This document shows positions 25,660 through 39,665 of a DNA stretch of 64,000 nt, in pieces. How positions within the stretch are numbered: the first letter of the stretch is position 1; every line of letters begins with the position of its first letter. The position numbers and the translations under genes were made by a program. The stretch comes from Paragordius varius (Eukaryota; Nematomorpha), in contig OZ176053.1 of NCBI GenBank assembly GCA_964247055.1, positions 10,416,001 to 10,480,000 of the forward strand, read 5' to 3'. The notes under the pieces were generated by a model, which searched no databases, was not told the DNA's origin, and saw only the letters and a program-made list of their open reading frames with translations.

Positions 25660-27765
25660 ATTGTTAGTATTTCCAACAATCAACTTACACTTCAATCAAA
25701 TAATTTTAAGCGTGTGGATATTAGTATTTCCAACAATCAACCATGACTTTGCAAGAATCAAATAATTTTAAGCGTGTGGGTATTAGTATCTCCAACAATC
25801 AACCATTACTTTTCAACAATCAAATAATTTTAAGCGTGTGGGTATTAGTATTTCCACCAATCAACCATTATTCAACAATCAAATAATTGTAAGCGTAAGG
25901 ATATTAGTATTTCCAACAATCAACCATTACTTTTAACAATCAAATAATTGTAAGCGTGAAGGTATTAGTACTTCCAACAATCAACCATTACATTTTAACA
26001 ATCAAATAATTGTAAGCCTAAGGATATTAGTATTTCCACCAATCAACCATTACTTTTCAACAATCAAATAATTGTAAGCGTGAGGGTATTAGTATTTCCA
26101 ACAATCAACCATTACTTTTAACAATCAAATATTGTAAGCGTAAGGATATTAGTATTTCCAACAATCAACAATTACATTTTAACAATCAAATAATTGTAAG
26201 CGTGAAGTTATTAGTATTTCCAACAATCAACCATTACTTTCAACAATCAAATAATTGTAAGCGTAAGGGTATTAGTATTTCCAACAATCAACAATTACAT
26301 TTTAACAATCAAATAATTGTAAGCGTAAGGGTATTAGTATTTCCACCAATCAACCATTACTTTTCAACAATCAAATAATTGTAAGCGTGAAAGTATTAGT
26401 ACTTCCAACAATCAATCATTACATTTTAACCATCAAATAATTGTAGGCGTGAGGGTATTAGTATTTCCACCAATCAACCATTACATTATAACAATCAAAT
26501 AATTGTAAGCCTAAGGATATTAGTATTTCCAACAATCAACAATTACATTTTAACAATCAAATAATTGTAAGCCTAAGGATATTAGTATTTCCAACAATCA
26601 ACAATTACATTTTAACAATCAAATAATTGTAAGCCTAAGGATATTAGTATTTCCAACAATCAACAATTACATTTTAATAATCAAATAATTGTAAGCGTGA
26701 AGGTATTAGTATTTCCAACAATCAACCACTACTTTTCAACAATCAAATAATTTTAAGCGTGTGGGTACTAGTATCTCCAACAATCAACCATTACATTATA
26801 ACAATCAAATAATTGTAAGCCTAAGGATATTAGTATTTCCAACAATCAACAATTACATTTTAACAATCAAATAATTGTAAGCGTGAAGGTATTAGTATTT
26901 CCAACAATCAACCATTACATTATAACAATCAAATAATTGTAAGCCTAAGGATATTAGTATTTCCAACAATCAACAATTACATTTCAACAATCAAATAATT
27001 GTAAGCGTGAAGGTATTAGTATTTCCAACAATCAACCACTACTTTTCAACAATCAAATAATTTTAAGCGTGTAGGTATTAGTATTTCCACCAATCAACCA
27101 TTACTTTTCAACAATCAAATAATTGTAAGCGTGAAGGTGTTAGTATTTCCACCAATCAACCATTACTTTTCAACAATCAAATAATTGTAAGCGTGAAAGT
27201 ATTAGTACTTCCAACAATCAATCATTACATTTTAACCATCAAATAATTGTAGGCGTGAGGGTATTAGTATTTCCACCAATCAACCATTACATTATAACAA
27301 TCAAATAATTATAAGCGTGAGGGTATTAGTATTTCCAACAATCAACCATTACTTTTAACAATCAAATAATTGTAAGCGTAAGAATATTAGTATTTCCAAC
27401 AATCAACCATTACTTTTAACAATCAAATAATTGTAAGCGTGAAGGTATTAGTACTTCCAACAATCAACCATTACATTTTAACAATCAAATAATTGTAAGC
27501 CTAAGGATATTAGTATTTCCACCAATCAACCATTACTTTTCAATAATCAAATAATTGTAAGCGTGAGGGTATTAGTATTTCCAACAATCAACCATTACTT
27601 TTAACAATCAAATAATTGTAAGCGTAAGGATATTAGTATTTCCAACAATCAACAATTACATTTTAACAATCAAATAATTGTAAGCGTGAAGGTATTAGTA
27701 CTTCCAACAATCAACCATTACATTTTAACAATCAAATAATTGTAAGCCTAAGGATATTAGTATTT

Positions 27766-30240
27766 CCAACAATCAACAATTACATTTTAACAATCAAATA
27801 ATTGTAAGCGTGAAGGTATTAGTACTTCCAACAATCAACCATTACTTTTCAACTATCAAATAATTGTAAGCCTAAGGATATTAGTATTTCCAACAATCAA
27901 CAATTACATTTTAACAATCAAATAATTGTAAGCGTGAAGGTATTAGTACTTCCAACAATCAACCATTACTTTTCAACAATCAAATAATTGTAAGCCTAAG
28001 GATATTAGTATTTCCAACAATCAACAATTACATTTCAACAATCAAATAATTGTAAGCGTAAGGATATTAGCTCCAACAATCAACCATTACTTTTCAACAA
28101 TCAAATAATAAGCGTGTTATTAGTATCCTCAACAATCAACCATTACTTTTCAACAATCAAATAATTTTAAGCGTGTAAGTATTTGTATTTCCACCAATCA
28201 ACCATTACTTTTCAACAATCATATAATTTTAAGCGTGTGGGTATTAGTATTTCAACAATCAACCATTACTTTTCAACAATCAAATAATTTTAAGCGTGTG
28301 GGTATTAGTATCACCAACAATCAGCCATTACTTTTCAACAATCAAATAATAAGCGTGTTATTAGTATCCTCAACAATCAACCATTACTTTTCAACAATCA
28401 AATAATTTTAAGCGTGTAAGTATTTGTATATCCAACATTCAACCATTACTTTTCAACAATCAAATAATAAGCGTGTTATTAGTATCCTCAACAATCAAAT
28501 ATTACTTTTCAACAATCAAATAATTTTAAGCGTGTAAGTATTTGTATTTCCACCAATCAACCATTATTTTTCAACAATCAAATAATTTTAGGCATGTAAG
28601 TATTTGTATTTCCAACAATCAACCATTACTTTTCAACAATCATATAATTTTAAGCGTGTGGGTATTAGTATTTCCAACAATCAACCATTACTTTTCAACA
28701 ATCATATAATTTTAAGCGTGTGGGTATTAGTATCTCCAACAATCAACCATTACTTTTCAACAATCAAATAATAAGCGTGTTATTAGTATCCTCAACAATC
28801 AACCATTACTTTTCAACAATCAAATAATTTTAAGCGTGCAGGTATTAGTATTTCCAGCAATCAACCATTACTTTTCAACAATCAAATAATTGTAAGCGTG
28901 AGGGTATTACTATTTCCACCAATCAACCATTACTTTTCAACAATCAAATAATTTTAAGCGTGTAAGAATTTGTATTTCCAACAACCATTAGTTTTTAACA
29001 ATCAAATAATTTTAAGCGTATGGGTATTAGTATTTCCAGCAATCAACCATTACTTTTCAACAATCAAATAATTTTAAGCGTGTGGGTATTAGTATCTCCA
29101 ACAATCAACCATTACTTTTCAACAATCAAATAATAAGCGTGTTATTAGTATCCTCAACAATCAACCATTACTTTTCAACAATCAAATAATTTTAAGCGTT
29201 ATTTGTATTTCCACCAATCAACCATTACTTTTCAACAATCATATAATTTTAAGCGTGTGGGTATTAGTATTTCCAACTATCAACCATTACTTTTCAACAA
29301 TCAAATAATTTTAAGCGTGTGGGTATTAGTATCACCAACAATCAACCATTACTTTTCAACAATCAAATAATAAGCGTGTTATTAGTATCCTCAACAATAA
29401 ACCATTACTTTTCAACAATCAAATAATTTTAAGCGTGTAAGTATTTGTATATCCAACAATCAACCATTACTTTTCAACAATCAAATAATTTTAAGCGTGT
29501 GGGTATTAGTATTTCCAACAATCAACCATTACTTTTCAACAATCAAATAATTTTAAGCGTGTGGGTATTAGTATCTCCAACAATCAACCCTTACTTTTCA
29601 ACAATCAAATAATTTTAAGCGTTATTTGTATTTCCACCAATCAACCATTACTTTTCAACAATCATATAATTTTAAGCGTGTGGGTATTAGTATTTCCAAC
29701 TATCAACCATTACTTTTCAACAATCAAATAATTTTAAGCGTGTGGGTATTAGTATCACCAACAATCAACCATTACTTTTCAACAATCAAATAATAAGCGT
29801 GTTATTAGTATCCTCAACAATCAACCATTATTTTTCAACAATCAAATAATTTTAGGCATGTAAGTATTTGTATTTCCAACAATCAACCATTACTTTTCAA
29901 CAATCATATAATTTTAAGCGTGTGGGTATTAGTATTTCCAACAATCAACCATTACTTTTCAACAATCAAATAACTTTAAGCGTGTGGGTATTAGTATCTC
30001 CAACAATCAACCATTACTTTTCAACAATCAAATAATAAGCGTGTTATTAGTATCCTCAACAATCAACCATTACTTTTCAACAACAAATAATTTTAAGCGT
30101 GTGGGTATTAGTATTTCCAACAATCAACCATTACTTTTCAACAATCATATAATTTTAAGCGTGTGGGTATTAGTATTTCCAGCAATCAACCATTACTTTT
30201 CAACAATCAAATAATTTTAAGCGTGTGGGTATTAGTATTT
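27766..30240. repeat. higher-order block, copy 1
   Basis: A block of about 2.5 kb whose unit order and sequence are repeated almost exactly in 30241-32890. For example, ATATTAGCTCCAACAATC at about 28064 recurs 2599 bp downstream, and the frame at 29984-30214 recurs identically at 32639-32869 (offset 2655). Confidence 0.85.
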
Positions 30241-32890
30241 CCAACAATCAACAATTACATTTTAACAATCAAATAATTGTAAGCGTGAAGGTATTAGTAC
30301 TTCCAACAATCAACCATTACTTTTCAACTATCAAATAATTGTAAGCCTAAGGATATTAGTATTTCCAACAATCAACAATTACATTTTAACAATCAAATAA
30401 TTGTAAGCGTGAAGGTATTAGTACTTCCAACAATCAACCATTACTTTTCAACTATCAAATAATTGTAAGCCTAAGGATATTAGTATTTCCAACAATCAAC
30501 AATTACATTTTAACAATCAAATAATTGTAAGCGTGAAGGTATTAGTACTTCCAACAATCAACCATTACTTTTCAACAATCAAATAATTGTAAGCCTAAGG
30601 ATATTAGTATTTCCAACAATCAACAATTACATTTCAACAATCAAATAATTGTAAGCGTAAGGATATTAGCTCCAACAATCAACCATTACTTTTCAACAAT
30701 CAAATAATAAGCGTGTTATTAGTATCCTCAACAATCAACCATTACTTTTCAACAATCAAATAATTTTAAGCGTGTAAGTATTTGTATTTCCACCAATCAA
30801 CCATTACTTTTCAACAATCATATAATTTTAAGCGTGTGGGTATTAGTATTTCAACAATCAACCATTACTTTTCAACAATCAAATAATTTTAAGCGTGTGG
30901 GTATTAGTATCACCAACAATCAGCCATTACTTTTCAACAATCAAATAATAAGCGTGTTATTAGTATCCTCAACAATCAACCATTACTTTTCAACAATCAA
31001 ATAATTTTAAGCGTGTAAGTATTTGTATATCCAACATTCAACCATTACTTTTCAACAATCAAATAATAAGCGTGTTATTAGTATCCTCAACAATCAAATA
31101 TTACTTTTCAACAATCAAATAATTTTAAGCGTGTAAGTATTTGTATTTCCACCAATCAACCATTATTTTTCAACAATCAAATAATTTTAGGCATGTAAGT
31201 ATTTGTATTTCCAACAATCAACCATTACTTTTCAACAATCATATAATTTTAAGCGTGTGGGTATTAGTATTTCCAACAATCAACCATTACTTTTCAACAA
31301 TCATATAATTTTAAGCGTGTGGGTATTAGTATCTCCAACAATCAACCATTACTTTTCAACAATCAAATAATAAGCGTGTTATTAGTATCCTCAACAATCA
31401 ACCATTACTTTTCAACAATCAAATAATTTTAAGCGTGCAGGTATTAGTATTTCCAGCAATCAACCATTACTTTTCAACAATCAAATAATTGTAAGCGTGA
31501 GGGTATTACTATTTCCACCAATCAACCATTACTTTTCAACAATCAAATAATTTTAAGCGTGTAAGAATTTGTATTTCCAACAACCATTAGTTTTTAACAA
31601 TCAAATAATTTTAAGCGTATGGGTATTAGTATTTCCAGCAATCAACCATTACTTTTCAACAATCAAATAATTTTAAGCGTGTGGGTATTAGTATCTCCAA
31701 CAATCAACCATTACTTTTCAACAATCAAATAATAAGCGTGTTATTAGTATCCTCAACAATCAACCATTACTTTTCAACAATCAAATAATTTTAAGCGTTA
31801 TTTGTATTTCCACCAATCAACCATTACTTTTCAACAATCATATAATTTTAAGCGTGTGGGTATTAGTATTTCCAACTATCAACCATTACTTTTCAACAAT
31901 CAAATAATTTTAAGCGTGTGGGTATTAGTATCACCAACAATCAACCATTACTTTTCAACAATCAAATAATAAGCGTGTTATTAGTATCCTCAACAATAAA
32001 CCATTACTTTTCAACAATCAAATAATTTTAAGCGTGTAAGTATTTGTATATCCAACAATCAACCATTACTTTTCAACAATCAAATAATTTTAAGCGTGTG
32101 GGTATTAGTATTTCCAACAATCAACCATTACTTTTCAACAATCAAATAATTTTAAGCGTGTGGGTATTAGTATCTCCAACAATCAACCCTTACTTTTCAA
32201 CAATCAAATAATAAGCGTGTTATTAGTATCCTCAACAATCAACCATTACTTTTCAACAATCAAATAATTTTAAGCGTTATTTGTATTTCCACCAATCAAC
32301 CATTACTTTTCAACAATCATATAATTTTAAGCGTGTGGGTATTAGTATTTCCAACTATCAACCATTACTTTTCAACAATCAAATAATTTTAAGCGTGTGG
32401 GTATTAGTATCACCAACAATCAACCATTACTTTTCAACAATCAAATAATAAGCGTGTTATTAGTATCCTCAACAATCAACCATTATTTTTCAACAATCAA
32501 ATAATTTTAGGCATGTAAGTATTTGTATTTCCAACAATCAACCATTACTTTTCAACAATCATATAATTTTAAGCGTGTGGGTATTAGTATTTCCAACAAT
32601 CAACCATTACTTTTCAACAATCAAATAACTTTAAGCGTGTGGGTATTAGTATCTCCAACAATCAACCATTACTTTTCAACAATCAAATAATAAGCGTGTT
32701 ATTAGTATCCTCAACAATCAACCATTACTTTTCAACAACAAATAATTTTAAGCGTGTGGGTATTAGTATTTCCAACAATCAACCATTACTTTTCAACAAT
32801 CATATAATTTTAAGCGTGTGGGTATTAGTATTTCCAGCAATCAACCATTACTTTTCAACAATCAAATAATTTTAAGCGTGTGGGTATTAG
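30241..32890. repeat. higher-order block, copy 2
   Basis: Near-identical tandem copy of the preceding block. The offset grows from about 2475 to 2599 to 2655 bp because of gained or lost units, including one extra 56-bp unit near 32210-32265. Such low divergence means recent duplication, or an assembly artefact. Confidence 0.85.
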
Positions 32891-35800
32891 TATTTCCAAC
32901 AATCAACCATTACTTTTCAACAATCAAATAATAAGCGTGTTATTAGTATCCTCAACAATCAACCATTACTTTTCAACAATCAAATAATTTTAAGCGTGTA
33001 AGTATTTGTATATCCAACAATCAACCATTACTTTTCAACAATCAAATAATTTTAAGCGTGTGGGTATTAGTATTTCCAACAATCAACCATTACTTTTCAA
33101 CAATCAAATAATAAGCGTGTTATTAGTATCCTCAACAATCAACCATTACTTTTCAACAATCAAATAATTTTAAGTGTTATTTGTATTTCCACCAATCAAC
33201 CATTACTTTTCAACAATCATATAATTTTAAGCGTGTGGGTATTAGTATTTCCAACTATCAACCATTACTTTTCAACAATCAAATAATTTTAAGCGTGTGG
33301 GTATTAGTATCACCAACAATCAACCATTACTTTTCAACAATCAAATAATAAGCGTGTTATTAGTATCCTCAACAATCAACCATTACTTTTCAACAATCAA
33401 ATAATTTTAAGCGTGTAAGTATTTGTATATCCAACAATCAACCATTACTTTTCAACAATCAAATAATTTTAAGCGTGTGGGTATTAGTATTTCCAACAAT
33501 CAACCATTACTTTTCAACAATCAAATAATAAGCGTGTTATTAGTATCCTCAACAATCAACCATTACTTTTCAACAATCAAATAATTTTAAGTGTTATTTG
33601 TATTTCCACCAATCAACCATTACTTTTCAACAATCATATAATTTTAAGCGTGTGGGTATTAGTATTTCCAACTATCAACCATTACTTTTCAACAATCAAA
33701 TAATTTTAAGCGTGTGGGTATTAGTATCACCAACAATCAACCATTACTTTTCAACAATCAAATAATAAGCGTGTTATTAGTATCCTCAACAATCAACCAT
33801 TACTTTTCAACAATCAAATCATTTTAAGCGTGTAAGTATTTGTATATCCAACAATCAACCATTACTTTTCAACAATCAAATAATTTTAAGCGTGTGGGTA
33901 TTAGTATTTCCAACAATCAACCATTACTTTTCAACAATCAAATAATTTTAAGCGTGTGGGTATTAGTATCTCCAACAATCAACCCTTACTTTTCAACAAT
34001 CAAATAATAAGCGTGTTATTAGTATCCTCAACAATCAACCATTACTTTTCAACAATCAAATAATTTTAAGCGTGTAAGTATTTGTATTTCCACCAATCAA
34101 CCATTACTTTTCAACAATCATATAATTTTAAGCGTGTGGGTATTAGTATTTCCAACAATCAACCATTACTTTTCAACAATCAAATAATTTTAAGCGTGTG
34201 GGTATTAGTATCACCAACAATCAACCATTACTTTTCAACAATCAAATAATTTTTATTGTGCGAGTATAAGTAATTCCACGATTCAACCATTACTTTTCAA
34301 CAATCAAATAATTTTAAGCGTGTGGGTATTAGTATCCTCAACAATCAACCATTACTTTTCAACAATCAAATAATGTAAACGTGAGGGTATTACTATTTCC
34401 ACCAATCAACCATTACTTTTCAACAATCAAATAATAAGCTTTTAAGAATTTGTATTTCCAACAACCATTAGTTTTTAACAATCAAATAATTTTAAGCGTG
34501 CGGGTATTAGTATTTCCAGCAATCAACTATTACTTTTCAACAATCAAATAATTGTAAGCGTGAGGGTATTACTATTTCCACCAATCAACCATTACTTTTC
34601 AACAATCAAATAATTTTAAGCGTGTGGGTACTAGTATCTCCAACAATGAAACCATTACTTTTCAACAATCAAATAATAAGCGTGTTATTTGTATACTCAA
34701 CAATCAACCATTACTTTTCAACAATCAAATAATTTTAAGCATGTAAGTATTTGTATTTCCACCAATCAACCATTACTTTTAAACAATCATATAATTTTAA
34801 GCGTGTGGGTATTAGTATTTCCAACAATCAACCATTACTTTTCAACAATCAAATAATTTTAAGCGTGTGGGTATTAGTATCCTCAACAATCAACCATTAC
34901 TTTTCAACAATCAAATAATGTAAACGTGAGGGTATTACTATTTCCACCAATCAACCATTACTTTTCAACAATCAAATAATAAGCTTTTAAGAATTTGTAT
35001 TTCCAACAACCATTAGTTTTTAACAATCAAATAATTTTAAGCGTGCGGGTATTAGTATTTCCAGCAATCAACTATTACTTTTCAACAATCAAATAATTGT
35101 AAGCGTGAGGGTATTACTATTTCCACCAATCAACCATTACTTTTCAACAATCAAATAATTTTAAGCGTGTGGGTACTAGTATCTCCAACAATGAAACCAT
35201 TACTTTTCAACAATCAAATAATAAGCGTGTTATTTGTATACTCAACAATCAACCATTACTTTTCAACAATCAAATAATTTTAAGCATGTAAGTATTTGTA
35301 TTTCCACCAATCAACCATTACTTTTAAACAATCATATAATTTTAAGCGTGTGGGTATTAGTATTTCCAACAATCAACCATTACTTTTCAACAATCAAATA
35401 ATTTTAAGCGTGTGGGTATTAGTATCTCCAACAATCAACCATTACTTTTCAACAATCAAATAATAAGCGTGTTATTAGTATCCTCAACAATCAACCATTT
35501 TCAACAATCAAATAATTTTAAGCGTGCGGGTATTACTATTTCCACCAATCAACCATTACTTTTCAACAATCAAATAATTTTAAGCGTGTAAGTATTTGTA
35601 TTTCCACCAATCAACCATTACTTTTAAACAATAAAATAATTTTTTGCGTTTGGCTATTAGTAAATCCACCAATCAACCATTACTTTTCAACAATCAAATA
35701 ATTTTAAGCGTGTGGGTATTAGTATCTCCAACAATCAACCATTATTTTTCAACAATTAAATTATTTTAAGCGTGTGGGTATAGTATTTCTAATAATCAAC

Positions 35801-38800
35801 GATTATTTTCAACAATCAAATAATATTAAGCGTGTATTAGTAATTCCAACAATCAACCATTATTTTCAACAATCAAATAATTTTAAGCGTGTGGGTATTA
35901 GTATCTCCACCAATCAACCATTACTTTTCAACAATCAAATAATTTTAAGCGTGTGGGTATTAGTATTTCCACTTATCCATTATTTTCAACAATCAAATAA
36001 TATTTAACGTGGTTATATTAGTAATTTCAACAATCAACCATTACTTTTCAACAATCAATGCGTGTGGGTTTTAGTAATTCCACCAATCAACCATTACTTT
36101 TCAACAATCAAATAATTTTAAGCGTGTGGGTATTAGTATTTCCAACAATCAACCATTATTTTCAACAATCAAATAATATTAAGCGTGTATTAGTAATTCC
36201 AACAATCAACCATTACTTTTCAACAATCAAATAATTTTAAGCGTGTGGGTATTAGTATTACAATCAACCATTATTTATAACAATCAAATAATATTAAGCG
36301 TGTTTATAAATTCCAACAATCAACCATTACTTTTAAACAATCAAATAATTTTAAGCGTGTGGGTATTAGTATATCCACCAATCAACCATTACTTTTCAAC
36401 AATCAAATAATTTTAAGCGTGTGGGTATTAGTATTTCCACTTATCCATTATTTTCAACAATCAAATAATATTTAACGTGGTTATATTAGTAATTTCAACA
36501 ATCAACCATTACTTTTCAACAATCAATGCGTGTGGGTTTTAGTAATTCCACCAATCAACCATTACTTTTCAACAATCAAATAATTTTAAGCGTGTGGGTA
36601 TTAGTATTTCCAACAATCAACCATTATTTTCAACAATCAAATAATATTAAGCGTGTATTAGTAATTCCAACAATCAACCATTACTTTTCAACAATCAAAT
36701 AATTTTAAGCGTGTGGGTATTAGTATTACAATCAACCATTATTTATAACAATCAAATAATATTAAGCGTGTTTATAAATTCCAACAATCAACCATTACTT
36801 TTAAACAATCAAATAATTTTAAGCGTGTGGGTATTAGTATATCCACCAATCAACCATTACTTTTCAACAATCAAATAATTTTAAGCGTGTGGGTATTAGT
36901 ATTTCTAACAATCAACCATTACTTTTCAACAATCAAATAATTTTAAGCGTGTGGGCATTTTCTAACAATCAACCATTATTTTCAACAATCAAATAATATT
37001 AAGCGTGGTTATATTAGTAATTCCACGAATCAACCATTACTTTTCAACAATCAAATAAGTTTAAACGAGTGGTCATTAGTATTTCCAACAATCAACGATT
37101 ACTTTTCAAAAATCAAATAATTTTAAGCGTGTGGGTATTAGTATTTCCACTTATCCATTATTTTCAACAATCAAATAATATTTAACGTGGTTATATTAGT
37201 AATTTCAACAATCAACCATTACTTTTCAACAATCAATGCGTGTGGGTTTTAGTAATTCCACCAATCAACCATTACTTTTCAACAATCAAATAATTTTAAG
37301 CGTGTGGGTATTAGTATCTCAAACAATCAACCATTACTTTTCAACAATCAAATAATTTTAAGCGTGTGGGTATTAGTATTTCTAACAATCAACCATTATT
37401 TGTAACAATCAGATAATATTAAGCGTGTTTATAAATTCCAACAATCAACCATTACTTTCAAACAATCAAATAATTTTAAGCGTGTGGGTATTAGTATATC
37501 CACCAATCCACCATTACTTTTCAACAATCAAATAATTTTAAGCGTGTGGGTATTAGTATTTCTAACAATCAACCATTATTTATAACAATCAGATAATATT
37601 AAGCGTGTTTATAAATTCCAACAATCAACCATTACTTTTAAACAATCAAATAATTTTAAGCGTGTGGGTATTAGTATATCCACCAATCAACCATTACTTT
37701 TCAACAATCAAATAATTTTAAGCGTGTGGGTATTAGTATTTCTAACAATCAACCATTATTTTCAAAAAATCAAATAATATTAAGCGTGGTTATATTAGTA
37801 ATTCCAACAATCAACCATTACTTTTCAACAATCAAATAATTTTAAGCGTGTGGGTATTAGTATCACCAACAATCAACCATTACTTTTCAACAATCAAATA
37901 ATAAGCGTGTTATTAGTATCCTCAACAATCAACCATTATTTTTCAACAATCAAATAATTTTAGGCATGTAAGTATTTGTATTTCCAACAATCAACCATTA
38001 CTTTTCAACAATCATATAATTTTAAGCGTGTGGGTATTAGTATTTCCAACAATCAACCATTACTTTTCAACAATCAAATAACTTTAAGCGTGGTTATAAA
38101 TTCCAACAATCAACCATTACTTTTAAACAATCAAATAATTTTTATCTTGCGGGTACAAGTAATTCCACAAATCAACCATTACTTTTCAACAATTAAATAA
38201 TATTAAGCGTGTGGGTATTGGTATTTCCAACAATCAACCATTATTCTCAACAATCAAATAATATTAAGTGTGGTTATATTAGTAATTCCAAAAATCAACC
38301 ATTACTTTTCTACAATCAAAAATTTTTTGCGTGTGGGTATTAGTATTTCCACCAATCAACCAATATTTTCAACAATCAAATAATATAAGCGTGGATATAT
38401 TAGTAATTCCAACAATCAACCATTACTTTTCAACAATCAAATAATTTTTTGCGTTTGGGTATTAGTAATTCCACCAATCAACCATTATTTTTAACAATCA
38501 AATAATATAAGCGTGGATATATTAGTAATTCCAACAATCAACCATTACTTTTCAACAATCAAATAATTTTTTGCGTGTAGGTATTAGTAATTCCACCAAT
38601 CAACCATTATTTTCAACAATCAAATAATATAAGCGTGGATATATTAGTAATTCCAACAATCCATTACTTTTCAACAATCAAATAATTTTAAGCGTGTAAG
38701 TATTAGTATCTCCAACAATCAACCATTACTTTTCAACAATCAAATAATTTTAAGCGTGTGGGTATTAGTATTTCTAACAATCAACCATTATTTTCAACAA

Positions 38801-39485
38801 TCAAATAATATTAAGCGTGGTTATATTAGTAATTCCAACAATCAACCATTACTTTTCAACAATCAAATAATTTTTTGCGTGAGGGTATTAGTAATTTCAC
38901 CAATCAACCATTACTTTTCAACAATCAAAATATTTTAAGCTTGTGGTTTCTAGTATCTCCAATCAACCATTACTTTTCAACAATCAAATAATTTTAAGCG
39001 TGTGGTTATTAGTATCTCCAACAATCAACCATTATTTTCAACAATCAAATAATATTAAGCGTGTATTAGTATCTCCAACAATCAACCATTACTTTTCAAC
39101 AATCAAATAATTTTTTGCGTTTGGGTATTAGTAATTCCACCAATCAACCATTACTTTTCAACAATCAAATAATTTTAAGCGTGTGGTTATTAGTATCTCC
39201 AACAATCAACCATTACTTTTCAACAATCAAATAATTTTTTGCGTTTGGGTATTAGTAATTCCACCAATCAACCATTACTTTTCAACAATCAAATAATTTT
39301 AAGCGTGTGGTTATTAGTATCTCCAACAATCAACCATTATTTTCAACAATCAAATAATATTAAGCGTGTATTAGTATCTCCAACAATCAACCATTACTTT
39401 TCAACAATCAAATAATTTTTTGCGTTTGGGTATTAGTAATTCCACCAATCAACCATTACTTTTCAACAATCAAATAATTTTTTGC

Positions 39486-39665
39486 GTGTGGGTATTAGTA
39501 TATCATTTGATTGTTGAAAAGTAATGGTTTGTTGGAATTACTAATATAACCACGCTTAATATTATTTGACTGTTGGAAATACTAATACCCACACGCTTAA
39601 AATTATTTGATTGTTGAAAAGTAATGGTTGATTGTTGGAGATGCTAATACCCATACGCTTAAATC
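39486..39665. repeat. inverted terminus of the minisatellite
   Basis: From about 39490 the repeat unit appears in reverse orientation (TTGATTGTTGAAAAGTAATG, then CCCACACGCTTAAAATTATT) for about 2.5 units, then stops near 39665 and unique sequence begins. Confidence 0.9.

Larger units (their letters stand above)
25660..39665. repeat. 14-kb minisatellite array (62-bp and 56-bp units)
   Basis: Roughly 220 tandem units. The core words are CAACAATCAACCATTACTTT, TCAACAATCAAATAATT and TAAGCGTGTGGGTATTAGTA. The main period is 62 bp (for example 29461 to 29523). A shortened 56-bp unit carries AATAAGCGTGTTATTAGTAT. Three zones: 25660-28060 has TTGTAAGC units alternating between GTGAAGG and CCTAAGGAT types; 28060-35700 has TTTTAAGC units mixed with the 56-bp form; 35700-39485 has more divergent AATATTAAGCG and TTTTTTGCG units. 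The last 180 bp are inverted. The period is not a multiple of three, and the small open frames inside are chance. Confidence 0.98.

Noticed and set aside
29984-38938. Open frames with NNQPLLFNNQ-type peptides in the minisatellite
   Set aside because: The 62-bp and 56-bp periods shift frame at each unit; the frames are short and arise from the repeat sequence.
25660-39665. CRISPR-like direct repeats
   Set aside because: Units are contiguous 62-bp tandem repeats without unique spacers, in a genome with spliced animal genes.
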